Shown here piece by piece: positions 57,470 to 64,000 of a stretch of 64,000 nucleotides of DNA (the stretch's first letter is position 1; each line of letters opens with the position of its first letter). A program made the position numbers and the translations under genes. A model generated the notes under the pieces. It was not told where the DNA came from. It did not search any database and worked only from the letters and a program-made list of their open reading frames with translations. The stretch is from Microvirga sp. TS319 (lineage in GTDB: Bacteria > Pseudomonadota > Alphaproteobacteria > Rhizobiales > Beijerinckiaceae), in contig NZ_JBGGGT010000002.1 of the NCBI RefSeq assembly GCF_041276405.1, forward strand, positions 3,077,001 to 3,141,000, in the 5' to 3' direction.

Positions 57470-58675
57470 TCAGGCTCCCTTCGGCTGACTGCCGACCTCG
57501 AGGGTCACGGTCCGCTCCTTGCCCTGGCGCCAGAGCGTCAGGGACAGGCTCTTGCCGGGCGCGACCTGGGCGACCTTGCGGGACAGGTCCTTGGCCTCGT
57601 TGATCGGCTGGCCGTCCACGGCGATGATGGTGTCGCCCGTCTGGACGCCCGCCTTCGCGGCGGGGCCGTCCTTGATCGCCTCGGCCACCAGCGCACCCTT
57701 GGCGTCCTTCAGGCCGATCGCCTCCGCGATCTCCTTCGTGACCGGCTGCATCTGCACGCCGATGAAGCCGCGGGTGACGGCGCCCTTGTCCTTGAGCGAG
57801 GCGACGACCTGCTCCACCGTGCTCGCCGGAATGGCGAAGGCGATGCCGACGCTGCCGCCCGAAGGCGAGTAGATCGCCGTGTTCACGCCCACGACCTCGC
57901 CCGAGAGGTTGAAGGTCGGGCCGCCGGAATTGCCCTTGTTCACAGGTGCGTCGATCTGGATGAAGTCGTCGTAGGGGCCTGCGCCGATGTCGCGGTGCTG
58001 GGCCGACACGATGCCGGCCGTCACCGTGCCGCCAAGTCCGAACGGATTGCCGACCGCGAGCACCCAATCGCCGATGCGGGCCTTCTGGTCGGCGAGGCGC
58101 ACGTAAGGAAAGTCGCTGCCGCCGTCCACCTTCAGCAGGGCGAGGTCGGTCTTGGCATCGGTGCCGATCACCTTGGCCGGAAGCTCCTTGCCGTCATCCA
58201 TGGTCACGGTCACGTCGGCGGCGTTCTCGACCACGTGGTTGTTGGTCACGACATAGCCGTCGGCCGAAATGAAGAAGCCGGAGCCGAGAGCCTGGCCGAA
58301 CTGGCGCGGCTGCGGACGGCGCCCGCGCTGGCCATCGGGCAGCTGATCGCGGAACTGGCGGAAGAAGCGCTCCATGGGGCTGCCGGGCGGGAAATCGGGA
58401 AGCGCGAACTGCTCGCCGTCGCCGTCGTCCCGGGACGCCACGTTCTGCACCTTGACCTTCACGGCCACGACTGCGGGCTTCACCTTGTCGATCATATCCG
58501 CAAAGGACGGCAGGCCCTGCATCGGCTGCGACATGGAGCGCAGTTCGGCATGGGCCGGATTGGGAACGACGAGCCCGCCACCGACGGCGCCGCCCGCGAT
58601 CAGGGCCGCAACGGCCGCCGCGCCGAGCCATTTGGCCGTCTTTTGACGGATGGGAGCAAGAACCTTGTCCGACAT
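57470..58675 (-). CDS. degP: DegP/HtrA-family periplasmic serine protease with a single PDZ domain
   Basis: The 401-residue protein has an N-terminal signal/anchor (about 15-43). The trypsin-like domain has H147 (TNNHVV), D177 (TDLAL) and S250 (GNSGGP), with a 35-residue Q/R-rich LA-loop-like stretch at 100-128. One PDZ domain follows at about 300-395 (GFIGVQMQPVT, GDTIIAVDG). Rhizobial DegP proteins usually have two PDZ domains and about 500 residues. This one ends after the first without a visible remnant, as in DegS. AGGAGAG precedes ATG 58675. Confidence 0.92.
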   Translation of the reverse strand: MSDKVLAPIRQKTAKWLGAAAVAALIAGGAVGGGLVVPNPAHAELRSMSQPMQGLPSFADMIDKVKPAVVAVKVKVQNVASRDDGDGEQFALPDFPPGSPMERFFRQFRDQLPDGQRGRRPQPRQFGQALGSGFFISADGYVVTNNHVVENAADVTVTMDDGKELPAKVIGTDAKTDLALLKVDGGSDFPYVRLADQKARIGDWVLAVGNPFGLGGTVTAGIVSAQHRDIGAGPYDDFIQIDAPVNKGNSGGPTFNLSGEVVGVNTAIYSPSGGSVGIAFAIPASTVEQVVASLKDKGAVTRGFIGVQMQPVTKEIAEAIGLKDAKGALVAEAIKDGPAAKAGVQTGDTIIAVDGQPINEAKDLSRKVAQVAPGKSLSLTLWRQGKERTVTLEVGSQPKGA

Positions 58676-58751
58676 CTCTTCTCTCCTGAAAGAACCTTCT
58701 CGGTTCGTGTTGAGAAGAAGATGGGGGTTCGCGCCTTACGGTACTCTCACC

Positions 58752-58865
58752 TCAAGATGAATTGTTGGTAAGGTTTTTTGCTCTCCCATCCACGAACCGC
58801 GCTTTACGGGCGGTCATGGCGAGGAACCTCTTTACCTTACGTCTTTTGCGGTCGGAGTACCTCAT
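58752..58865 (-). CDS. Candidate 37-residue basic peptide upstream of degP
   Basis: A short frame on the minus strand runs from ATG 58865 to TGA 58752-58754. GGAG lies eight bases before the ATG, and a good promoter lies just upstream (58887-58915). The product MRYSDRKRRKVKRF... has about 12 Lys/Arg and no hydrophobic span. It is followed after 76 bases by degP. It could be a real small protein or a translated leader. I know of no homologue. Confidence 0.4.
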   Translation of the reverse strand: MRYSDRKRRKVKRFLAMTARKARFVDGRAKNLTNNSS

Positions 58866-58886
58866 AGCGACACTCCAAGGTAGGGG

Positions 58887-58915
58887 ATCATGATTGGTTT
58901 CACCGAACTTGACAA
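58887..58915 (-). promoter_or_regulatory. Probable sigma-70 promoter upstream of the small ORF and degP
   Basis: On the minus strand TTGTCA (58915-58910) and CATGAT (58892-58887) are 17 bases apart. The predicted start near 58880 leaves room for the GGAG at 58874-58877. The remaining part of 58916-59052 shows no other gene. Confidence 0.5.
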
Positions 58916-59052
58916 TATAACCTGCGGCCCGGTTGTTTCCATGCCGGCGCCAGTCAAGTCTCCGCGAATGATCACAAGGTTCCGTGACCCTTCTCGGAGG
59001 ATCTGCGGCAAAGCCAGGTTATCCAGGTTCAGGCAAGGCTTATCCAGATTCG

Positions 59053-59517
59053 TCAGGACGCCGGCCGGTCGCGGCTGAGCAGCGCCTCCAGGGCCTTCCG
59101 CTCCTCTTCGTTCAGGGTCTGCGCGCCCTGCTGGCGCCGGCGGAGGGCGGCGACGGAGGCTCCCGCGGCCCCGAGGACCAGGACCAGCACCGGGGTCAGC
59201 CACAGAAGCATGTTGTGGGCGCTGAAGGTGGGTTTCAGCAGGACGAACTCGCCGTAGCGCTGCACCAGGAAGTCCTGAACCTGCCGGTCGTTGTCGCCGG
59301 CCACGAGCCGCTCGCGCACGAGAAGCCGCAGGTCGCGGGCGAGCTGCGCGTCGGAATCGTCGATGGACTGGTTCTGGCAGACGAGGCAGCGCAGGCCCGA
59401 GGAGATGTCCCGGGCGCGCTTTTCCAGAGCCGGATCCTTCAGCACCTCGTCGGGCTGCACGGCGAGGGTCGGCCCGACGGCGGTCAGGAGTGCGAGAAGG
59501 GCGAGAACGAACCGCAT
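59053..59517 (-). CDS. ccmH: Cytochrome c maturation protein CcmH (CycL)
   Basis: This membrane-anchored thioredoxin-like protein keeps apocytochrome c haem-binding cysteines reduced for ligation. The 154-residue protein has a signal peptide to about residue 20 and the signature LRCLVCQNQSIDDSDA with C44 and C47. One C-terminal membrane span lies at about 101-123, followed by a charged tail. It lies four bases after ccmF and ends the ccmIEFH operon. Confidence 0.95.
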   Translation of the reverse strand: MRFVLALLALLTAVGPTLAVQPDEVLKDPALEKRARDISSGLRCLVCQNQSIDDSDAQLARDLRLLVRERLVAGDNDRQVQDFLVQRYGEFVLLKPTFSAHNMLLWLTPVLVLVLGAAGASVAALRRRQQGAQTLNEEERKALEALLSRDRPAS

Positions 59518-59521
59518 GGCT

Positions 59522-61504
59522 TTACTCCGCGGGAACGGGCGCGGCGGCGGAGGCCCTGGCCCGCACCGGAGCGCCGATCCGGAGCCGCCGGTCGGTCAGG
59601 GAGACGCCTCCCCCCAAGGCCATCACGAGCGCCCCGATCCAGATCAGCAGCACGAGCGGCTTGTAATAGAGCCGCACGCCCACCGAGCCGTCGGCCTGCA
59701 TCTCGCCGAGGCTGACATAGACCTGGCCCAGGCCCACCGTCATGATGCCCGCCTCGGTGGTCGGCATGCCGCGGGTCACGTAGAGGCGCTTCATGCTCTC
59801 CAGCGGCCCCAGCTCTCGGCCCTGGCGAAGGATGGTGAAGACCGCCGCATCCTCCCGGTAATTGGCCTCGGTGCGGGGAACGATCCGCTCGAGGCGAGCC
59901 TCGTAGTCGCCTCCCCGGATGCTCTCGCCGACCTTGACCGAGGCCAGCGACTCCACGCCCCAGGCGGTGGCGGCGATGCCGATGACCGTGAGGCCGACGC
60001 CCGCGTGGGCCAGCACCGTGCCCCAGGCGGAGCGCGGCAGATTCGCGGCCTTGCGCCAGGCGACCGACAGGGGCGTGCCCCGGGACCACGCGCGCGTCAC
60101 GATTTCGTTGAACGAGCCGAGCACCAGATAGACCCCGAGGCCGATCCCGAGCGGCGCGGCGACGGGCCCGCCATAGGTCAGGGCGAACAGGCCCATGGTG
60201 ACGAGGAGCGCGAGGCCGAACACGGCATAGAGGCGCTGCGCGGTGCCGAGGAAGTTTCCGCGCTTCCAGGCGAGCGTCTGGCCGAGCGGCAGAAGCAGGA
60301 GCAGCGGAATGATAAGCGGCAGGAAGGTGAAGTTGAAGAACGGCGCGCCGACGGAAATCTTGTCCTCGGTCAGCACCTCCAGGGCGAGCGGATAGAGCGT
60401 GCCGATCAGAACCGTCGCGCAGGCCGTCGCCAGGAACAGGTTGTTCACCACGAGCGCGCCCTCGCGCGAGACGGGGGCGAACAGGCCGCCCTGCTTGAGC
60501 AGGGGCGCGCGCCAGGCGAAGAGCGCGAGCGAGCCGCCGATGAACAGGATGAGAATGCCGAGGATGAAGGTGCCGCGCTCCGGATCGACCGCGAAGGAAT
60601 GCACCGAGGTCAGAACGCCCGAGCGTACCAGGAAGGTGCCGAGCAGGGAGAGCGAGAAGGTCAGGATGGCGAGAAGGATCGTCCAGACCTTCAGGGCGTC
60701 GCGCTTCTCCATGACGACCGTGGAATGCAGGAGAGCCGTGCCCGCGAGCCACGGCATGAGCGAGGCATTCTCCACCGGGTCCCAGAACCACCAGCCGCCC
60801 CAGCCGAGTTCGTAATAGGCCCAGTACGACCCCATGGCGATGCCGAGCGTCAGGAACGCCCAGGCGCCGAGGGTCCAGGGACGGACGATGCGCGCCCACA
60901 CGGCGTCGATCCGCCCGTCGATCAGGGCCGCGATGGCGAAGGCGAAGGAGATCGAGAAGCCGACATAGCCGATATAGAGAAGCGGCGGATGGATAGCGAG
61001 GCCGGGATCCTGCAGCAGCGGATTGAGATCCTGTCCCTCCGCGGGAGCTGGAATGATCCGGGTGAACGGATTCGACGTGAGCAGGATGAAGAGCAGGAAC
61101 GCGATGGTGATCGCGGCCTGAACCGCCAGCGTGTTGGCTTGGAGCCGCAGGGGAATGGTGTTCCGGGCGAGAGCCACGACGGACCCGAACAGCGCGAGGA
61201 TCAGCACCCACAGGAGCATCGAGCCCTCGTGGTTCCCCCATACGCCGGAGATCTTGTAGATCAGCGGCTTGGCCGAATGCGAATTCTCGACCACGTTCAC
61301 GACGGAGAAGTCGGAGGTGACATAGGCGAAGGTCAGCGCCAGGAACGAGAAGGCGATGCAGGCGAAGACGGCGAGACCCGTCACGGGCGCCACCGACATC
61401 AGCACGGGATCGTTGGCGCGCGCGCCCCAGAGCGGCACGACGAGCTGGATCACGGATAGCCCGAGCGCCAGCGCAAGCGCGAAATGTCCAGCCTCAACGA
61501 ACAC
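59522..61504 (-). CDS. ccmF: Haem lyase CcmF (CycK)
   Basis: The 660-residue polytopic membrane protein attaches haem to apocytochrome c. It has about 15 spans and the tryptophan-rich periplasmic loop (WD domain) with GWGGWWFWDPVENASLMPW (about 228-246). Further hallmarks are WGNHEGSMLLWVL near residue 120 and conserved periplasmic histidines such as LHSTVV. It starts at GTG 61504, with AAGGAGAG four bases upstream, and lies 14 bases after ccmE. Confidence 0.96.
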   Translation of the reverse strand: MFVEAGHFALALALGLSVIQLVVPLWGARANDPVLMSVAPVTGLAVFACIAFSFLALTFAYVTSDFSVVNVVENSHSAKPLIYKISGVWGNHEGSMLLWVLILALFGSVVALARNTIPLRLQANTLAVQAAITIAFLLFILLTSNPFTRIIPAPAEGQDLNPLLQDPGLAIHPPLLYIGYVGFSISFAFAIAALIDGRIDAVWARIVRPWTLGAWAFLTLGIAMGSYWAYYELGWGGWWFWDPVENASLMPWLAGTALLHSTVVMEKRDALKVWTILLAILTFSLSLLGTFLVRSGVLTSVHSFAVDPERGTFILGILILFIGGSLALFAWRAPLLKQGGLFAPVSREGALVVNNLFLATACATVLIGTLYPLALEVLTEDKISVGAPFFNFTFLPLIIPLLLLLPLGQTLAWKRGNFLGTAQRLYAVFGLALLVTMGLFALTYGGPVAAPLGIGLGVYLVLGSFNEIVTRAWSRGTPLSVAWRKAANLPRSAWGTVLAHAGVGLTVIGIAATAWGVESLASVKVGESIRGGDYEARLERIVPRTEANYREDAAVFTILRQGRELGPLESMKRLYVTRGMPTTEAGIMTVGLGQVYVSLGEMQADGSVGVRLYYKPLVLLIWIGALVMALGGGVSLTDRRLRIGAPVRARASAAAPVPAE

Positions 61505-61518
61505 CAGGCTCTCCTTCT

Positions 61519-61977
61519 CTACTGCGTCTTCGGCGCGGCGTTGGCCTCACCCTGCCAATGCCCTTGCTTCTTGAGCGTATCCGCCACCTCGCGGGGCATA
61601 TAGTTCTCGTCGTGCTTGGCGAGAACGGAATCGGCGCGGAACAGGGTGGCGCTCTCCAGAACGCCTTCGGCCACGATGCCCTGCCCTTCCCGGAACAGAT
61701 CGGGCAGCAGCCCCTTGTAACGGACCTTGATCGCGCCCTGCGCATCCATCACCTCGAAGGTGATCTGCTGGTCGGACCCGCGCTGGACGGAGCCCTCCTT
61801 CACGAGCCCTCCCAGGCGCAGGCGCGTGCCGGGCTGAACGTTCTTGGCCTGGATGTCGGCCGGGGAGTTGAAGAACACGATCGTGTCGTTCATGGCGTAA
61901 AGCACAAGACCGAGAGCGATCGCGAGAACGCCTCCCGCGAGGCCGATCAGGGTCAGACGTCTTTGCTTTCTTGTCAT
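61519..61977 (-). CDS. ccmE: Cytochrome c maturation haem chaperone CcmE (CycJ)
   Basis: This periplasmic, N-terminally anchored OB-fold protein binds haem covalently before handing it to CcmF. The 152-residue protein has one span (about 8-28). The haem-binding motif is [10 protein letters not shown], with H122 and Y126. The ATG at 61977 overlaps the ccmI stop by four bases (ATGA), indicating coupling. The Ala/Lys tail after residue 140 is flexible as usual. Confidence 0.97.
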   Translation of the reverse strand: MTRKQRRLTLIGLAGGVLAIALGLVLYAMNDTIVFFNSPADIQAKNVQPGTRLRLGGLVKEGSVQRGSDQQITFEVMDAQGAIKVRYKGLLPDLFREGQGIVAEGVLESATLFRADSVLAKHDENYMPREVADTLKKQGHWQGEANAAPKTQ

Positions 61978-63092
61978 GGTCCTGCGTCAGTCAGTTTCAT
62001 TTCGCGCGCTGTCGCGTCGATGATCTTCAGCCCGGCCTCGTCCTGCGCCAGGGCCTGGCGGGCCCGCTCGGCGGCGGCCCGTGCCTTGTCGCGCTGCCCG
62101 AGAACCGCATAGGAGCGGACCAGGCGCGCCCATTCGTCGGCCGATCCACCCTGAGTTTCGAGACGCTCGGCGAGCCCCGTCACCATGCGGGCGATGTCCT
62201 CGGCGCCCATCCGGGGCTGATCTCCCGGCTGCTCCGCGGCGGGTTGCTCACCGCCGAGGCCGGCCAGGCGCTGCCGGACGACACCGACCCACGGCGCACC
62301 TTCCGGCGAGGAGGCGAGAATTTCGCCATAGGCTCGCTTGGCCTTCTCGACCTGCCCGTCCTGCTCGGCCGCGATGGCGAGATAGAAGCGCGCCTTCGGC
62401 GAGGTCTTATCCAGTGCCACCGCCTGCTCGAAAACCTTCTGGGCGTCGGCCGAGACGAGGCCGTCATTGGCGAGCACCATGGTCTCGCCGACATTGGACA
62501 GCCGCTCCGGGCTCGGGCCGAGATAACGCACCGCGGACTCGTAGGCCCGGACGGCCTCGTCGATGCGACCCATCCGGATATAGACCGGAGCCACCACTTC
62601 CCAGCCGCGTCCGTCCTCCGGGTTCTTGGCCAGATGGGCCTCGATCTGGGCGACGGCGCCCATGAGGTCGAGTCTTTCGCCCGTATCCTGAGCCTCGGCC
62701 TCATTCTGCTGCGGCGGGTGGGTCATGAGATGCGGCGACCCATAGGCCCCGTAAAGGACAAGCGCGATGATCGGGATCAAGGATAGGGCCAGCGTCGAGG
62801 CCGCCCTGCGCCGCCGAAGCGCCGGTTCGCCGAGAGCGGCGAAGGATTCCGGATCCGCCACGCCGGTCGCGCGCAGAAGCCGGCGACCGGCCTCGACCTT
62901 GGCCGCCTCGGCCTCGCTTGGAAGAAGCGCGCCGCGCTCACGGTCGCGGTCGATTTCGGCGATCTGTTCGCGGTAGAACTGGGTGTTCGGGTCAGCCTGT
63001 CGCGCGGCGAGCGCACGATGACGCGACAGCGGCCAGAGCACCGCCATCACGGCAGCCGCCGTCATCAGCAAGAGTATGATCCAGATCACCAT
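61974..63092 (-). CDS. ccmI: Cytochrome c biogenesis protein CcmI (CycH)
   Basis: This membrane protein holds apocytochrome c for haem ligation. The 372-residue protein has two N-terminal spans (about 3-20 and 96-115) flanking a leucine-zipper-like cytoplasmic segment ([15 protein letters not shown]). A periplasmic TPR domain (about 135-270) has [19 protein letters not shown] and similar repeats. A Gln/Pro linker and a last helical domain follow. The start at ATG 63092 gives the normal short N-terminus. Confidence 0.93.
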   Translation of the reverse strand: MVIWIILLLMTAAAVMAVLWPLSRHRALAARQADPNTQFYREQIAEIDRDRERGALLPSEAEAAKVEAGRRLLRATGVADPESFAALGEPALRRRRAASTLALSLIPIIALVLYGAYGSPHLMTHPPQQNEAEAQDTGERLDLMGAVAQIEAHLAKNPEDGRGWEVVAPVYIRMGRIDEAVRAYESAVRYLGPSPERLSNVGETMVLANDGLVSADAQKVFEQAVALDKTSPKARFYLAIAAEQDGQVEKAKRAYGEILASSPEGAPWVGVVRQRLAGLGGEQPAAEQPGDQPRMGAEDIARMVTGLAERLETQGGSADEWARLVRSYAVLGQRDKARAAAERARQALAQDEAGLKIIDATAREMKLTDAGP

Positions 63093-63163
63093 GAATTCCC
63101 AAATACTCCGAGTCCTCGTCAAGCACGACGGTGGCACGGTGTCACGCGTAAAAGTACATAGGG

Positions 63164-64000
63164 CTAGCCTCTATCCCCCGGCAGCTCGAGCATGCTTCGA
63201 AGTCCACCGAGGGGAGCGGCATCGAGCTTGAGCGATCCGCGATAGAGAGCCGCGAGGTCGCTGACGATCGACAGCCCCAGACCGGATCCGGGTTTCGTTT
63301 CGTCGAGGCGGCGGCCGCGCTTGAGGACCTCGGCCCGCGCCGCTTCCGGAAGCCCCGGACCGTCGTCGTCGATCAAGAGGCGGAAGCGCGGACGGTCGTC
63401 ATCCTCGCGGATGATCTCGATGGAGATCTCGACCTTCCGGGAGGCCCATTTGGCGGCATTGTCGATCAGGTTGCCGGCCATCTCCTCCAGATCCTGCTTC
63501 TCGCCCCTGAACCGCAGGTCGGGCGGGATCGCGAGTTCGAACGCCAGGTCCTTGTCGCGGTAGATCTTGGCGAAGGTCCGGGCGAGGCTTGCCATCACGG
63601 GCTCCACTTCCGTGAGCGTCCCGAGCGTTCCGGCCAGTGCCGCGGCGCGGGCGCGGTCGAGATAGTAATTGACCTGATCGCGCATCAGGGCGGCCTGCTC
63701 GCGCACGCGGGCTGCCACCTCGTCGGGAGCGTTCTCCGCCTCGTTCATGATGATGCTGAGCGGAGTCTTGAGGGCGTGGGCCAGATTGCCGACCTGGGTG
63801 CGGGCGCGCTCCAGGATCTCCCGGTTCGTATCCAGAAGAAGGTTCAGCTCGCTCGCGAGCGGCGCGATATCCCGAGGATACTCGCCGGCGATCCTCTCCG
63901 CCTCCCCGCGCCGGATGGCCCCCAAGGCGCTGCGGAGATTTGAGAGCGGACGCAGGCCGAAACGGATCTGCAGGAGCGTGGAGAAGCCGAGCGCCAGCCC
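63164..64000 (-). CDS. Sensor histidine kinase, FeuQ-like (5' end outside window)
   Basis: The frame is open to the window edge. The visible 278 residues hold the end of a second membrane span and HAMP-like region (LRPLSNLRSALGAIRRGE). HisKA has the phospho-His in VGNLAHALKTPLSI, and the ATPase shows NLIDNAAKWA, DDDGPGLP and GSGLGLSIVSDLA. In Rhizobium a feuP-feuQ two-component system neighbours the cycHJKL (ccmIEFH) operon. The position just upstream of ccmI suggests FeuQ by synteny. Its regulator would lie to the right of the window. Confidence 0.88.
   Translation of the reverse strand, partial: GLALGFSTLLQIRFGLRPLSNLRSALGAIRRGEAERIAGEYPRDIAPLASELNLLLDTNREILERARTQVGNLAHALKTPLSIIMNEAENAPDEVAARVREQAALMRDQVNYYLDRARAAALAGTLGTLTEVEPVMASLARTFAKIYRDKDLAFELAIPPDLRFRGEKQDLEEMAGNLIDNAAKWASRKVEISIEIIREDDDRPRFRLLIDDDGPGLPEAARAEVLKRGRRLDETKPGSGLGLSIVSDLAALYRGSLKLDAAPLGGLRSMLELPGDRG

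Overview
This window reads as chromosomal DNA from a high-GC (about 65% by eye) alphaproteobacterium of the Hyphomicrobiales (Rhizobiales), perhaps close to Microvirga/Methylobacterium. The genus is an inference from memory of gene orders and repeat sequences, not a search. Supporting signs are the rhizobial ccmI-E-F-H cluster beside a FeuQ-like kinase, the degP / two-component / glnE / PleC-like block, the rpiA-DUF2059-gor group, divergent cobT/cobS, DUF2865, DUF1289 and DUF971 proteins, and many palindromic intergenic repeats.

Layout. 1-2.4 kb: start of a membrane-anchored LysM-type protein (cut by the window), a LOG-family phosphoribohydrolase and a YdcZ-type transporter. 2.6-6.4 kb: citramalate synthase, a GNAT acetyltransferase translationally coupled to it, and cysS. 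6.6-11 kb: small secreted proteins, CreA, a DUF2865 protein and a two-gene ABC-2 exporter. 11-16.1 kb: gltX, nadE, a 27-residue membrane microprotein and class II DAHP synthase. 16.4-17 kb: a broken FkbM methyltransferase gene with repeat elements where its middle should be. 17-23.1 kb: gor, DUF2059 and rpiA on the minus strand, split by a plus-strand tctCBA tricarboxylate transporter. 23.1-28.9 kb: gph, tRNA-Val(CAC), DUF971, moaA, an orphan periplasmic binding protein and a 3-hydroxyisobutyrate-dehydrogenase-type enzyme, separated by dense repeats. 29-34.7 kb: a caspase-fold protein lacking both catalytic residues, a small membrane protein, an enoyl-CoA hydratase, a uracil-DNA-glycosylase-family protein, a secreted nuclease and cobT. 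34.8-40.6 kb: cobS, DUF1289, a retropepsin-like protease, an ADYC-domain protein with an NG-repeat peptide, dusA, ybaK, a lone ureE and a secreted hypothetical. 40.6-45.9 kb: a purine catabolism operon xdhA-xdhB-xdhC-guaD. 46-52 kb: glyoxalase, pepN and a PleC-like kinase. 52-64 kb: glnE, a two-component pair, a DegP-family protease preceded by a candidate 37-residue basic peptide, ccmH-F-E-I and the kinase end of a FeuQ-like gene.

How genes work together. guaD makes xanthine from guanine and XdhAB oxidises it to urate, with XdhC maturing the cofactor. The ccm genes carry haem (CcmE), ligate it (CcmF/CcmH) and handle apocytochrome (CcmI). cobT and cobS perform late steps of cobalamin nucleotide-loop assembly. 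tctCBA forms one tripartite transporter.

The least ordinary material is between and at the ends of genes. At least four palindromic repeat families are present. One is a roughly 100-base composite of two hairpins joined by a conserved 16-base linker, and several repeats start exactly at the TAG stop codon of the preceding gene. I saw no CRISPR array, prophage, transposase or recognisable defence island.
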